Notes under the pieces: generated by a model
The model's database searches: none
Told to the model about the DNA's origin: nothing
What the model saw: only the letters and a program-made list of their open reading frames with translations
Shown here: piece by piece, positions 13,401-25,840 of the stretch
How positions within the stretch are numbered: position 1 is the stretch's first letter
Layout: every line of letters starts with the position of its first letter
Made by a program: the position numbers and the translations under genes
Source: Burhinus oedicnemus
Taxonomy: Eukaryota; Chordata; Aves; Charadriiformes; Burhinidae
Assembly (NCBI GenBank): GCA_008921705.1
Contig: VFFE01007510.1
Location: 209,788-273,787, forward strand
Reading direction: 5' to 3'
DNA length: 64,000 bases

Positions 13401-15151
13401 TTCCTATTACTTTCAGGTTTTTATATGCCAGAGCACATTCAACACATCAATAAAGTCTGTTAGCATGATGCAACATAGTTCTTGGATTCTTAATTTGAAA
13501 GAAAGATGGGGACAAAACTATTTTTAAAAATTTCTTTAAAGAAAAGAACTAGAATAAGAGATACTCCTTCTTTCACTGAACATGTTTCTGTATTTCCAGA
13601 TAAGCCAGCTGGCAGTCATGAGGTTTCCAAATTTGTCTGAACGCTTCCCTCCAGGTGTAACCATCCCATTAGTTTCTTTTGCCATTAGTATTTCTAACAA
13701 AAGCCATATGCAGAGTCCATCAGGGAGACATATAATCAGATGACGGGACCATCTATGCATGAAAGGCAACAGACAGTCCTCGATTTGCAGTTTAAGTGAG
13801 AGTGGTGATTATGTATTTGTCCAAGTGCTGGCTGTGGTCATCTCAGACAACTGGATGTAGATCTATGGAACATTTTCTCCAAGACTGCTTGTTTACTTGT
13901 AAGTGTAAGAAAGGAGTAAGTCACATATACACCAAAAAAAAAAAAAGTGTATGGGGAAACATACACCTGAAAGTCATTCAGTACAGCAGGTGAAGCTGTG
14001 TGCTTCCCTCTTTGATCACGTTTCACCTAATCATTACAAACATCTCAACATCCACTGTCTAGTTTGTCATTAATGAAAAATCAAGTTTCTCAGTACTCTT
14101 TGTCTTGTTCATCATGGTTTTTTTTTAACCTGGTTCTTACACATGCAACAGTCCACACCTATCAGATTTGACTCTCCCTAACAGGATATCTTTAAAGTGA
14201 TCAGCATACCTACAGGCACTCTTTAAACACCTTCTTAAACCTTTTACGGTGCTAAAACCTTAACATTTGGGAAGAAGACATTAAGAAATGTTTGAATAAA
14301 GGAACCGATTTCTTTCTTCAGACAAAAATTTGAGTGTTTTCCTTGCAATGTAATGAAAGAAAGAATGAAAGTTTTATTGTGATATCAGATGCTTGGTTTT
14401 TAGTAAAAAATGAAATTAAAAAAAAAGAGTCTAATAATAGGAGGAAGAAATCGGTAACATTTCAAATTTGAAAGAGCATTTAAGCTTACTTGTGGGAACT
14501 CTATATGAGTCTAAGATGTTTCTAGTCTTCTTACATGAATCATTTTTTTATTTTATTAGCTAAAGAAAATATTTCTAGAGATCCACACTGTAATCAGAAA
14601 ATGTTTATCCTGTAAATGCTTCATGGGAACACGACAACTCCTGTGAAAAGTGTCAATGGAAACCAGACAAAAAAAAGGCTTTGTATTTCTACTCCAATAT
14701 TATGTTTTTCTTACTTTGTCTTATACTGTTAAGTACAGTAGTCTGAGTACTGCCCAGCATTAAGTTTCCGTTTCACCAACACAGTGGTGAAAGTGGGAAA
14801 ATAAAGTAATGCAAGCCAAGTAGACAGATTTCTCAAGTCATTCACAGGCTGCTGAATGAGACTGGCGTTGCTACCTTCCCTTCTTCATTACCAGCCAGTG
14901 GCTCTGTTTTGCAAACTGAGAGCTTCAGGCTGTCTCATGTGGTGGAGAACAAAAATGTGCTATTACCAGCAGCTGCTGCACTCTTTAAAAATTGTACAAC
15001 CGTGTGGAAGCCTTTAAGAGGTCTCAGTCCACAAGGTCTCTCAAGGTAAGCATGTAGGTGTCATCCCTGTTAAAGAAGAGGTTTAAGAAATAGCTTTTCA
15101 CTTTCATTATACTGATGATTAGCCACTAGCACATTCTTTACCTTGACTGGA
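10467..15151. other. unique stretch; possible conserved element at 10660-11065
   Basis: No repeat family is recognised apart from homopolymer runs, including 16 A at 12049-12064 and shorter A runs near 12962 and 13934. The part around 10660-11065 has balanced composition and open frames on both strands (88 codons plus, 118 minus). It resembles neither a known protein nor a repeat, and could be a conserved noncoding element. Confidence 0.45.
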
Positions 15152-15731
15152 TATACTGATTTTGGCTGGCATAGATTTAAATTTCTCCACAGTAGCTGGT
15201 ACGAGGCTATGTTTTGGACTTGTGCTGAAAACAGTGTTGATAACATATGGATGTTTTGGTTATCGATGAACAGTACTGGTCCAGTGCCAAGGTCTTTTCT
15301 GTTTCTCACTCTGTCTCACCAGCAAGTAGGCTGTGGGGACACAAGAAGTTGGGAGGTGACACAGCTGGGACAGGTGACCTCGACTGAGCAAAGTGATATT
15401 CCATACCATATGACTTTGTGCTCAGTAATAAAAGCTCAAAGAAGAAAGAGGAAAGGGGGATGTTCAGAGTTATGACATTTGTCTTCACAAGTAACCTTTA
15501 TGCGTGATGGGGCCCTGCTTTCCTGGAGATGGCTGAACACCTGCCTGCCAATGGGAAGTAGTGAATGAATTCCTTGTTTTGCTTTGCATGTGTGCGCAGC
15601 TTTTGCTTTACTTGTTAAGCGGTTTTTTATGTCAACATACAGTTTTCATCTTTCTCATTCTTTCCCTCATCCTACTGGGGGGAAATGAGGCTTTGTGGGG
15701 CTGAGCTGCCTATTGGGGTCAACCCAAAACA
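15152..15731 (+). mobile_element. ERVL-class solo LTR
   Basis: A 580-bp LTR of the avian ERVL type. Landmarks in order are a decayed TG start with TTTGGCTGGCATAGA, AGTAGCTGG, GTTGATAACA, the CTCACCAGCAAGTAGGCTG block, an AATAAA polyadenylation signal at 15427-15432, and a degenerate terminus where an intact copy would read AACCACGACA. The flanks CTGGA (15147-15151) and CAGGA (15732-15736) agree at 4 of 5 positions, which fits the 5-bp target duplication of ERVL. No primer-binding site or internal retroviral genes follow, so it is a solo LTR left by recombination. The 110-codon frame inside it is not a gene. Confidence 0.92.
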
Positions 15732-17473
15732 CAGGAACAGCATTGCTGGGGCTTAACATTGCTAATATTTCAGGGCAAGATCCAGTCCTCAAGAAAGAAA
15801 GAAAATTCAGAATAATTGCACTAACTTACCCAGGAATATTTAAACCTGTGCAGCTGAAAGCAGATGCTGTCATGGACCAGTGCGTATACGCTGGAAGAGC
15901 TGAAGGGACTTCACTTCTCCATCCCCCTTTATACAGTCCAAGTTCAGCTTGAGCGCTCTCTCTAGCATTGCATCAGTGTCACATCTATCACCTCCCATTT
16001 ATGCTTTGGTATTTTCCAACACTGTTGCTGTCTATCACTATAAAGCAAAGTAACAACAATCCTGAACACCTGCAGTAAATACAGCTCTTGTGGCACTCGG
16101 GAGAAGTAGAATTACAAAAACTTTTTTTTTAATTCAGATCTTAAATACAGAATTAAATTTAGTCTAACCACACAGTTACAGTTCCTTTTTAGTTGTCAGC
16201 ATTAAACTGTTGCCAGTAATATAATAGTCATCAGCATCATCTTGTGGACATTTCAGTGGTGATCCCTTAGCAAGTAATTTCCATCTTAGAAAGTATCTTG
16301 CAAAATAGGAAGCTGATAATTAAGCACAACATAGCCTCTTGTATCAGATACAGAAAGTTATCACTACTGCTATTCAGGTTATGAAATTAATATACCGGAC
16401 TCATTACCCAGGGATAGCAATATTTTTCCACGGTGCTTGGAAACTAGTGCAGTTACTTCTGTACGTACTACTGTACGTTTTACATCTTGGTGCATGTGCA
16501 CTGCTCATTCCCCATTAAATGACTTTTACATCAATCTCAGTTATGCAGCCAACAGATCTGGTTTTCTTAGAATGTGCAGAGCCCTGTAAAGTCCTGGGAT
16601 TTTTGTGGAGGGTTTTGTTGTTGTTTGTTTTTTTGCGATTTTTTGGTTGGTTGGTTTTATTGTTTGTTTGTTTTTTAAATGTTAATATAGATAGCAGAGT
16701 TTTTCCTGTGACAAACAATTGATGTTTGATTGACAGCAGAGTCCTTGAGAGTTGGAAAAGGATCATTTAGCAAAAGGTAGCTGTGGCAGCAGCCACTGCT
16801 CTATTTATCATCATCTAGTCAAATGAGGTATTTAATTTAGAGCAACTTCAACAGCATAATCTGTTGAGATGTTGGTGAAGCAAAATGATACTCTTGTAAA
16901 ATTTTCCTACTACCATTTAGATGATTTAAGCTATAAGCTCCACACAAATTCTGCTTTAGAGCAATGTCACATTAAACTACAGCCTCTAAGCCTTGAACTA
17001 CAGAAATCCCTTAAATTTTTTAAAATGCTGCTGTCCTTCCATAAAAAACTGTTGTACTTTCTTGTGAATGGGTTGAGATTTTCATGAAAGTGCTCAGAGT
17101 AACTGCTACATCTAATAAAATAAGATGTTTTCAGTTTCTTCTAGCCAGTTGTGCTCAATATCATACACGTAGATAAAGAATTGATCATACTTTTTGTGAT
17201 TACATACACATACATGCAATGCCAGCCTCAAAACTACATTCAGTCCTTGATACTCTATCTTTCAATGTATTTCCTAGCACTTCAGAACAAAACAGAAAGG
17301 CAGCCATTAGGAGTGTGTGTTCTTAAGCCACAAGATACTCAAAATCACATATATCCACCAGCCATCCAGGAAAACACTTACGCGTGTACTTTCAATCATG
17401 CAGAAAACCAACTGATTTTAGCTCATCTGAGCCCCCATGAGCTATCATTAGACCATCATTAGAATATGGATTA
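15732..17473. other. unique sequence with a T/G-rich patch
   Basis: No gene is seen. A low-complexity T-rich patch with TTTG and GGTT words lies at 16612-16677. The rest is AT-rich unique sequence. Confidence 0.5.
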
Positions 17474-18426
17474 TCATATCATAGAATCATAGAATCACCC
17501 AGGTTGGAAGAGACCTTTAAGATCATCAAGTCCAACCATTAACCTAACACTGCCAAAACCACCAGTAAACCATGTCCCTCAGCACCACGTCTACCCATCT
17601 TTTAAATACCTCTGGGGATGGCCATGCCACCACTTCCCCGGGCAGCCTGTTCCAATGTTTGATGACCCTTTCAGTAAAGAATTTTTTCTTAATATCCAAT
17701 CTAAACCTCCCCTGGCGCAACTTGATCCCATTTCCTCTTGTCCTATTGCTTGTTACTTGGGAGAAGAGTCCAGCGCCCACCTCACTACAACCTCCTTTCA
17801 GGTAGTTGGAGAGAGTGATAAAGTCTCCCCTGAATCTCCTTTTCTCCAGGCTAAACAACCCCAGTTCCCTCAGCCACTCCTCAAAAGACTTGTTCTCTAG
17901 ACCCTTCACCAGCTTCGTTGCCCTTCTCTGGACACACTCCAGCACCTCAATGTCTTTCTTGTAGTGAGGGGCTCAAAACAGAACACAGTATTCAAGGTGG
18001 GGCCTCACTACTGCAGAGTACAGGGGAGAAATCACTTCCCTACTTCTGCTTGCTACAGTATTCCTGATACAAGCCAGGATGCTGTTGGCCTTCTTGGCCA
18101 CCTGGGCACACTGCCGGCTCATGTTCAGCCAACTGTTGACCAACACCCCCAGGTCCTTTTCTGCCAGGAAGCTTTCCAGCCACTCTTCCCCAAACCTGTA
18201 TTGCTGCATGGGGTTGTTGTGACCCAAGTGCAGGACCCAGCACTTGGCCTTGTTGAACTTCACACCATTGGCTTCAGCCCATCAATCCAACCTGTCCAGA
18301 TCCCTCTGTAGGGCCATCCCACCCTCAAGCAAGTTGCCACTCTCACCTAACTTGGTGTCATCTGCAAACTTACTGAGGGTGCACTCAATCCCCTCCTCCA
18401 GGTCATTGATAAAGATATTAAACAGA
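17474..18426 (-). mobile_element. relatively young 5'-truncated CR1 LINE
   Basis: The minus strand reads through the CR1 reverse-transcriptase C-terminal region into the 3' tail. The element ends at 17474 in the diagnostic ATTCTATG-type repeat, seen on the plus strand as ATCATAGAATCATAGAATC. The 5' end breaks off at about 18426 inside ORF2, followed at once by a 12-bp direct duplication. It is one of the best preserved copies in the window. Confidence 0.96.
17544..18284 (-). pseudogene. CR1 ORF2 C-terminal fragment, two nonsense codons
   Basis: This is the C-terminal part of the CR1 ORF2 protein, the end of the reverse-transcriptase domain that copies CR1 RNA at the target site. One frame runs through the region and is broken by two nonsense codons. 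TGA at 18282-18284 stands where an arginine codon is expected, and TGA at 17973-17975 where tryptophan of the FWAP motif is expected. Family signatures include [38 protein letters not shown] and [10 protein letters not shown]. The endonuclease and the catalytic part of the reverse transcriptase are missing through 5' truncation, so it cannot act. There is no promoter or host-gene context. Confidence 0.92.
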
Positions 18427-18428
18427 AA

Positions 18429-18453
18429 TATATGCTATTTTTATATGCTATTT
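18429..18453 (+). repeat. 12-bp direct duplication at CR1 5' junction
   Basis: TATATGCTATTT occurs at 18429-18440 and again at 18442-18453, one base apart and directly beside the 5' break of the CR1 copy. Confidence 0.85.
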
Positions 18454-18593
18454 ACCTCTTGCAAATGAGATTATTGCAAATAAATCACTACTAGATAAAA
18501 TACAAGATAAATGCAAGATAGAAGGGTTGTAATAAATTAAATCCAAAGATGAGGTTGAGTATTTATATGAAATAGGAAAAGGGAATTCTCAAG

Positions 18594-18649
18594 ACAATAT
18601 GCAGATTTGCAACAATATGCAGATTTTAAAAACAAATATGCAGCTTTGG
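18594..18649 (+). repeat. three-copy 18-bp tandem repeat
   Basis: Three units of about 18 bp start at 18594, 18612 and about 18632. The shared core is ACAATATGCAGATTT, and the third copy has diverged. Confidence 0.75.
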
Positions 18650-21257
18650 TGTCAAATACGGTCCAGGATTCTTTAACACAGAACTTTAAATGTGTAGTTA
18701 TTCTGTTCTGCAGTACAACACAGTTCATACAGGTTAATACATGTAAATTTTCCAGATGCACAAGCTCAGTAAAACCATACTCAAATGTTGAAGATTCAGT
18801 ATAGTGATCTCTCTCTCTTTTTTCCTATTAATTTATTTTTACCTAATCCATCCTCAACTAATGTCATATACGAAGGATTTAGCTATTAAATGGGAAGAAC
18901 CACCCTGCAAATTTCTTAGTTTAGGTTGTGGGGTTTTTTCTTTTTTTTCTTTGGTTAATGTCAAATTTTGTAATCTGACAGAATAAGTCTGTCAACTTTC
19001 TTAGTCGATTTAAGAAAATAATAAGAAAAGCAGAGAAATAAACATATGTACACACTGAGAAAATGTACTACACCTTAATAAGAAAACAAAAAAATTGACC
19101 AGTGGAAAGTTCATGTTAAATTTACAGTTTGGATTAAATTATTAGATTTAGATGATCAAATCATTATCTCAGTATAGAATAATTGGATCAAATTAGACTG
19201 TGAAACCTTAACAGGAATTACTTTGTGCTTATTTTTCATGAAACAAAAAAAAAATATCGAGGAAGAGTGAATTTTCTTTCCATCCAATACATCAGTCAGA
19301 ATTCTCTTCAGCAGACTTCATCAAATTACCTGTGAAAAATCTTGTAAGCATAGGCAGATCTGAAACTAGTAAGTCTGATATGTGATGAAGTGGCCCTGTA
19401 CACATACAGGAAGTACAAAACATCTGAGATTAAAAAAGTTTGATTGTACTAGTAATTGTGTCCTGTTCAATTTCCATGATAAAGAAATACTTAATATCGT
19501 TGTGTAAAAATGACAACAGCAAGTTCAGGCAGTGTAAAAATCACATTATGACAGATTCAACAAAGGTCATCAGGCTAGCTAAGAGTCTTCAGACTTCAAA
19601 GTAAAAACAAAGTGATTGATTGAAGAAAATATATTATTTATTTTCACATACACAAAAGAAGATTTTGTCAGTGTATTTAGCTGAGATTTTGGGAAGTGTA
19701 ATGTTAGTGGAGAACATTAATAATTTCACTCTTACGAAAGAATGGAACAATTTACTGAAAAGTTGATCGACTAAGTACATGGTACCTAAATTGCAAACAT
19801 TCAGACCTATTTGTACTATTCTGAACTGCCAAGACTTCAGTGCAAGAAGCTCAGTTTTGTTCATTAGCTCCAAAGCTGAAATGGAAGCTTTTAATTTCTC
19901 TCAATTTAGAAGAGATTTTATTTGGTGATGAGGCAAAGCTCTGGTGTGGAAAGAAGCCGATATGTACAGCTGCTGAAATGAAGATTAAACATTCCACATG
20001 TGAGTCACATAAAAAATCCTTGCTATTGGGAAAGAAGAGTTTCGTGCTTACTTTTAGCATCAAATGAAAAGCACTTCTGTAGAGCATATAAAAAGTTTTC
20101 CAACTGCTCCTAACATCTCTGTTGAAAGCCTCATGTGCCACAAACAATTATTGTGACAATCTATATTTGAAAAGAGACCTTGTCAAACAAATTTTGCTTC
20201 AAAACTTTTAATTGGTTTTTATTACTTTCTTTATAAAAGTAATAGGCTGAGTGTAAATCACTTTGAAAGAAGATTTTCCCATTATGTAAACAGCCATATG
20301 ACTCATTCTGCAAATAAAACAGTGGTAAATGGGAAAGTTTGACTTTCATTATTTTCTATTCAAGTAATTGAGCAATTCCATATAGTTAAATGTGGCAAAC
20401 ACTTGGAAAAAATTTTATAGACAGTCAACAACAGCATACAATAGGTTTTAGAAGTCTATAATTTTGTAATTTCCTTAAACTCATCGAGATAGCATACACC
20501 TGTAAATAATGAAAAAATATGTTCAAAGCCTTTTTGAGGACCACTAAATTCAACAGAATTACTACATCTGATTTCAAGAGGTTTGGGATCACTCTATGAC
20601 TTTTTTTTTTCTTCCCTTTCATGAATGCATGCTATATGTCATAACTCACCTTGAATTATATCTACATCTAACCATTTGTTTGGTGGGTATGTCTCAATGT
20701 GAACCAATAAACATGCATTGTAGATAGACTCTTTTCTAACTGTTTTCAGGCCACAATTGAAACCATGGACCTGATTTCACAGATGTCCACATACTTGTGT
20801 AACTTTATGAGTAAAGCTTTCTTCTGGGTAATACGGTCACTTAGGAAAATTTGTCTGCTCAGTGAGGGAATTGTAAGAGAACTGAATGAGCACTGTTCAC
20901 TTTAGAACACCACCATCATCTCTGCCTGTCAGCTGCTTCCAACCTCTTCTGTAGGTAGAGAACATCAAGACAGTAAGGTAGACTATATTAAGCTGATAGG
21001 CATGTTAGCCAAACTTACTTTAAATTCTTCACAAAATTTAACTTTTTCTCTACTGAGAGCATGAAAGAAATTGTTAGATTTGCCAATTCAGAACAGGAAA
21101 ATTATTTTTAAACTACATTGTAAATTTAAGATGTATGTTAAGAAAAAACAACAGTCTCACTAAATTGCTTCAGTCATTAATAGACAGCCCCATGAATAAA
21201 TGCTAAAAGCAAGTCCAATATTTTAAATACGATAAAAATGTAAATAAATAGTAATGT
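18650..21257. other. AT-rich unique stretch, nothing recognised
   Basis: Strongly AT-rich with many short frames on both strands. No repeat family, exon or RNA gene is recognised. Confidence 0.5.
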
Positions 21258-21434
21258 AACAGGCTGCCCAGAGAAGTGGCTGAGTCACTATCCCTGGAGG
21301 TATTTAAAAGATGTGTAGATGTGGTGCTTAGGGACACAGTTTAGCGGTGGACTTGGCAGTGCTAGGTTAACAGCTGGACTCAATGATTTAACGATCTTTT
21401 CAAATCTAAATGATTTATGATTCTATGATTCTAA
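21258..21434 (+). mobile_element. CR1 LINE 3' end only
   Basis: A short, heavily 5'-truncated CR1 beginning at CAGGCTGCCCAGAGA and ending in an ATTCTATG-type tail (TATGATTCTATGATTCTA). The word GTGGTGCTTAGGGACA matches the equivalent position of the minus-strand copy at 17474-18426, which suggests the same subfamily. Confidence 0.93.
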
Positions 21435-21673
21435 TATCTTCCAAAAGAGACACGAGGCAAAACCCCCCAGATGTTACGTGTAAGACATTCATATACAATA
21501 TATCACGAGAAATCAGATCAAATAATAAAGCTCAAAAATTTTTGTTATATTAAATGTATTTTGATTGTTTGCATCCAGATAACTTGTCAAGTACAATAAC
21601 TTGATGACTTTAATGGTAGCTCTCAGTTATTCCTTTTTCCTCCCACCATCCAGATCTACACACATCTACCCCC

Positions 21674-21741
21674 ACTCTACATTTGATCAGACTCTATATT
21701 TGATCAGACTCTATATTTGATCAGACTCTACATTTGATCAG
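21674..21741 (+). repeat. four-copy 17-bp minisatellite
   Basis: Four exact-length 17-bp units start at 21674, 21691, 21708 and 21725. Units 1 and 4 read ACTCTACATTTGATCAG, and units 2 and 3 differ by one base (TAT for TAC). Each carries the palindrome TGATCA. Confidence 0.97.
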
Positions 21742-24344
21742 ACAACTTTTCAGCTTCCTGGATATCTTTCATATACATAGAACTTGTACTCTTTCCTGTT
21801 GCAATTTTTTTTTCTTTCATATCCAGATTATGTATATAGCATTTAATTGTACCACAACCCAAACAAAGACAAGCTCACACAGGTATTTCAGAACAAAGAT
21901 CTCAAACAAACAGTCAATTTTATGTCTCACTGGCATAAGCACACTCATTCTCTTCCTACTCACCTTAGCCTTTAGTTTAGTGCCAAGTATGAAGACTGGC
22001 GAATTAATGAGTCAGACTATTTACATTGACAGTGTATTAGGATGGTCTGGGAGAGCACATTAGAATTTTTTTTTGGCATGTTAGTGGAAGAATAGGATCA
22101 GATTAGGGACAGATTTATGAGGTGATCAGGGACCAGGCAGAGATTATAAAATTTTTACCTGAGACACAGGACAGGAAGAGATGTCAGAGGAAAGTTTTTA
22201 TTTATTTTAAATCAATTCACAGCAATTTTATGTTGCAGACAAATGGAGAAACTAAAACTTGGTAAGCAAAACTAAACTGTATTGAAAGCAAAACACTTGG
22301 CTTAAAAAGAAGTTATTACCTGATCTTTAAGAACATCAGAAGAATATCTCAGTATTACAAAATACAATATTCTTCTAGACCTAAACAGCATGTTGAGGAG
22401 ATATAGAGCACTGAAGTTCCCTTGAGGAATCAATCCGAGTTCTAAATGTCTCCTACATTTTTACAGTCCAAAAGAATGCATCAAATATCAAATGCAAAGT
22501 ATAATCTGTGCAGAACAGAACTACGATTTATCTACTGTCTGTACATAGTGCCCTGAAGACAATGACAAAGCACAAATATGTGTAACGGAATGCTAAAGCT
22601 TACTGCCAGTCCTTGTGCACATCCTAATCACTGATGTCAGTGGAGAGGTGTTCTAAGCTTCACTTTCAAGCAGTGGTTTCTTATTCCCTACCAGAGTAAC
22701 AAAAAGAAAAGGCTGCCAGTTTTGCAAGTTCACTATTACCAACTTTGTACCTGGCCTTGTTCTTCAGGGCACCTAAATTTGTCATGTACTTTCCCAGCTC
22801 TTTTGAAAGAGTTTACCATATGAAGATGCGCTGTGAAATACTTCTGGGGGTTAAGCAAACCTCCAGTCTCAGCTCTTCATTCACTTAGTTTTGATCTCAG
22901 TTGCTTATGGTCATATGGTCCTTATTAGAAACTTTATTCCCAACATTTGTTTGTCATCTCCTTTTCAAAGTAGAAAAGCTGTGTGTAGTCACTCCTTACC
23001 TCATCCCTCCTCTCCTGGCCGGTATTTGCCCCACCAGCAAAGCACGATTTCTGGTAACTGCAAGAGCTGATTAAGCAAAAATGTAGAGGCAAACAATCTA
23101 CAACTGAAGCAACTCACCTTCCCTCAACATTTCTCTCAGTGTGGAATCCTTGGGATTTTTCTCTTCCCTATAAGAAGAATACACATCTCAATCATAAAGC
23201 ATTTGCTAAAGTATCAGCTACTGGAAACTTACATCTTCACCTCTCTTCATCAATACCTTCTTTCTCTTCTAAATTTAAAGCATATATGGCTACTTCTCTG
23301 AATATTGTAATCTTCATTCAGGATTCCAATTTTGATAATCAGTTATAGACAGAGGAGAAAAAGCAGGAACAGTCTCACCCCTTCTGTAACTTAGAGAAGC
23401 AGCACCCTGAGCGCTATGTGGAGTTCCACTTTCTTTTTATTTATCTTGATGAAGAACAGCTAGGACAACAACTGTAAATACACCTATTTATTTTAAATGG
23501 TTTGGGATTAATATAAATGCTAAGGGTAGTTTGTGTTTACATCAACAGCAAACAAGGTGTGTGATAACTGTTATAGTCTTCCTCACTGCATTTCTCTGCT
23601 AGGTCCAGGGATGAAGTTATCAGAAACTTGAAACAAATACTGCCTGCATATATGTACTATGTTAGTATTGTACAGACTAGTACTACATCTCTGATAATTC
23701 CCAATGTAGCTTTATATTTTGATATCCTGCCTGCAAATCAAAATTTTGTTGCTGGTAACAGTTGATCAATACAAGTTCCAGCTAACGTGTTTTTAATATA
23801 AAACACCTACATTCTCTAAAATGCCTTTTGCCTATGAAAACATCAAGACACCCAAAGTAAACTGTATTGCCTGAAGAGAATTCATATTACGTTATACATT
23901 TACACAGATAATTTTACATTGCAAAAAAAGATGATTTAGAGGCAGAATTTTGAGGCAGAACTAAAAAATACACATAATCTTATTCTGGTTTATTATAATT
24001 TATTGTAATATTCCAAAGTATGCAATCTTCAGGCATTGGCTTTGTATTTTGTCTGTGGTTTTTTTCCCCATATTGCACAGTGACAATTCAACAATTCCCG
24101 TAATAAACACTACTGGACTTTTTGTTGTTTAGATTTTATACTTGCTACATATATTAGCCTTGCCATGTACCAGAAATAATCAGCCTATATACCTCAATGC
24201 CTGCTGGTAAATGCAAGAGTAGAATTATTGTTCTTACTCTTTTTTTTTTTTTCTTTTGCAAGGGAATGAATATATATGCCAATTATTAACATTGATTGCT
24301 GTTTGACCTGAATTATACAAGTGTTGATGCGTGTTGATGCAAAA
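21742..24344. other. unique stretch, nothing recognised
   Basis: AT-rich sequence without recognisable repeats or exons. A run of 12 T lies at 24241-24252, and a 10-bp direct duplication (GTGTTGATGC, at 24321 and 24331) lies just before the next CR1. Confidence 0.5.
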
Positions 24345-24910
24345 GTGCGAGGAGTGGTTGATACGCCAGACGATTATGCAGTCATTCAGAGGGACCTTGA
24401 AAAGATTGAGAAATGGGCTGACAGAAGCCCTGTGAATTTCAACAAGTGGAAATGCTGAGTCCTAGCCCTGGGGGCGAATAATCCCAGGCACCAGTAGGGC
24501 TGGCAGCTGACTGGTTGGAAAGCAGTTTGGCTGAGAAGTTTCTGGTGATGCTGGTGGACACCAAGCAGAACCAGAGCCAGTAATATGCCCTCATGGCTAA
24601 GAATGCCAACAGCCTGCTGGGCTGCATTAGAAGGAGTGTTGCCAGCAGGTCAAGACAGGTAAACCTTCCTCTCTCCCCAGCTCTGCTGAGACACATCCAG
24701 AGTGTTGGCGCATGCTGAGATCCTCAATACAAGGCAACAGTAGGCATACTGCAGTGAGTCCAGTGAAGCACCATGAAGATGGATAAGGGACTGGACTATG
24801 TGCCCTAAGAGGACAGGCTGAGAGAGCTGGGACTGTTCAGCCTGGAGAAGGAAAGGCTCAGGGGGATCTTATCAATGTATAAATACCTGGATGGGGAGGA
24901 ATAAAGAGGA
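24345..24910 (+). mobile_element. CR1 LINE, first half of an interrupted copy
   Basis: A plus-strand CR1 starting in the reverse-transcriptase C-terminal part (GGAGTGGTTGATACGCC, then CTGTTCAGCCTGGAGAAGG). It breaks off at GGAATAAAGAGGA, where an intact copy would continue with the sequence now found from 25841. The break is caused by the opposite-strand CR1 that follows. The frame is decayed, and frames called on the opposite strand are shadows. Confidence 0.94.
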
Positions 24911-25840
24911 TAGAATCACAGAATTGTGAGAATATCTCAAGTTGGCAGGGACCCATAAGGATCATTGGGTCAGACTCCCTGCTCCTCACAAGACTACCTA
25001 AAACTAAACCATATGACTAAGAGCGTCATCCAGACACTCCTTAAACTCTGATAGGCTTGGTGCTATGACTACTTCCCTGGGAAACTTGTTCCAATGACTG
25101 ACCACCCTCTCAGTGAAGAACCTTTTCCTCATGTTCAGTCTGAACTTCCCCTGATACAGCTTCATTCTATTTCCTTGTGTCCTATCACTGGTCACCAGAA
25201 AAAGGACATCAGCACCTCCCACTTCACTGCCCACCTTGAGGAAGGTGTAAACTGTGATGAGTTCACCCCTCAGCCTTCTCTTCTCCAAGCTGAACAAGCC
25301 ACGTGACTTCAAATACTCCTCATAAGTTTTGCCCTCGAGTCCTTTCACCATCTTAGTCACTCTCCTCTGGACACACTCTAATAGTTTGATGTCCTCCTTA
25401 TATTGAGGTGTCCAAAACTGCACACAGTACTCGAGGTGAGGCCACACCAGTGCAGTGTAGAGTGGGATAATCACCTCCCTCAACCAGCTACCTATGCTGT
25501 GCTTGGTGCACCCGAGGACACAGTTGGCCCTTTCGGCTGCCAGGGCACATTGTTGACTCATATTCAACTTGCCATCAACTCAGCCCCCTAGATCTCTTTC
25601 CACAGGGCTACTCTCCAGCCTCTAGTCTCCCAGTTTGTATGCATAACCAGAATTGCCCTGTACATGTGGAGAATCTGGCACTTGCTCTTGTTAAACTTCA
25701 TACGGTTGGTGATTGCCCAGCTCTCTAGTCAACCCAGATCTCTGTGTAAGGCCTCTCTACCCTCGAGGGAGTCCACAGCTCCTACTAGTTTAGTATCCTT
25801 GGAAAACTTAATGTACATTTGATTGAATGTACGTGATTCA
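24911..25840 (-). mobile_element. CR1 LINE inserted into another CR1
   Basis: A minus-strand CR1 whose 3' end (TAGAATCACAGAATTG on the plus strand) abuts the interrupted plus-strand copy at 24911. Its 5' end lies close to 25840. It must be younger than the copy it splits. No clear target-site duplication is visible, as is usual for CR1. A short inverted repeat straddles the 5' junction. Confidence 0.94.
25004..25700 (-). pseudogene. CR1 ORF2 C-terminal fragment, 187-codon open segment
   Basis: This is the C-terminal part of the CR1 ORF2 reverse-transcriptase polyprotein. The segment 25004-25567 is open for 187 codons, the longest in the window, and ends at a natural stop. The same frame continues upstream through a TGA (25580-25582, where leucine is expected) and a TAG (25622-25624, where glutamine is expected). 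Family signatures include MNMSQQCALAAERAN, LVWPHLEYCVQF, FSLEKRRLRGELI and HWNKFPREVV. The endonuclease and catalytic motifs are absent because of 5' truncation. It is a dead transposon fragment, not a host gene. Confidence 0.92.

Noticed and set aside
15143..15475. 110-codon frame
   Set aside because: Lies almost entirely within the ERVL solo LTR.
24439..24696. 85-codon minus-strand frame
   Set aside because: Antisense shadow of the plus-strand CR1.
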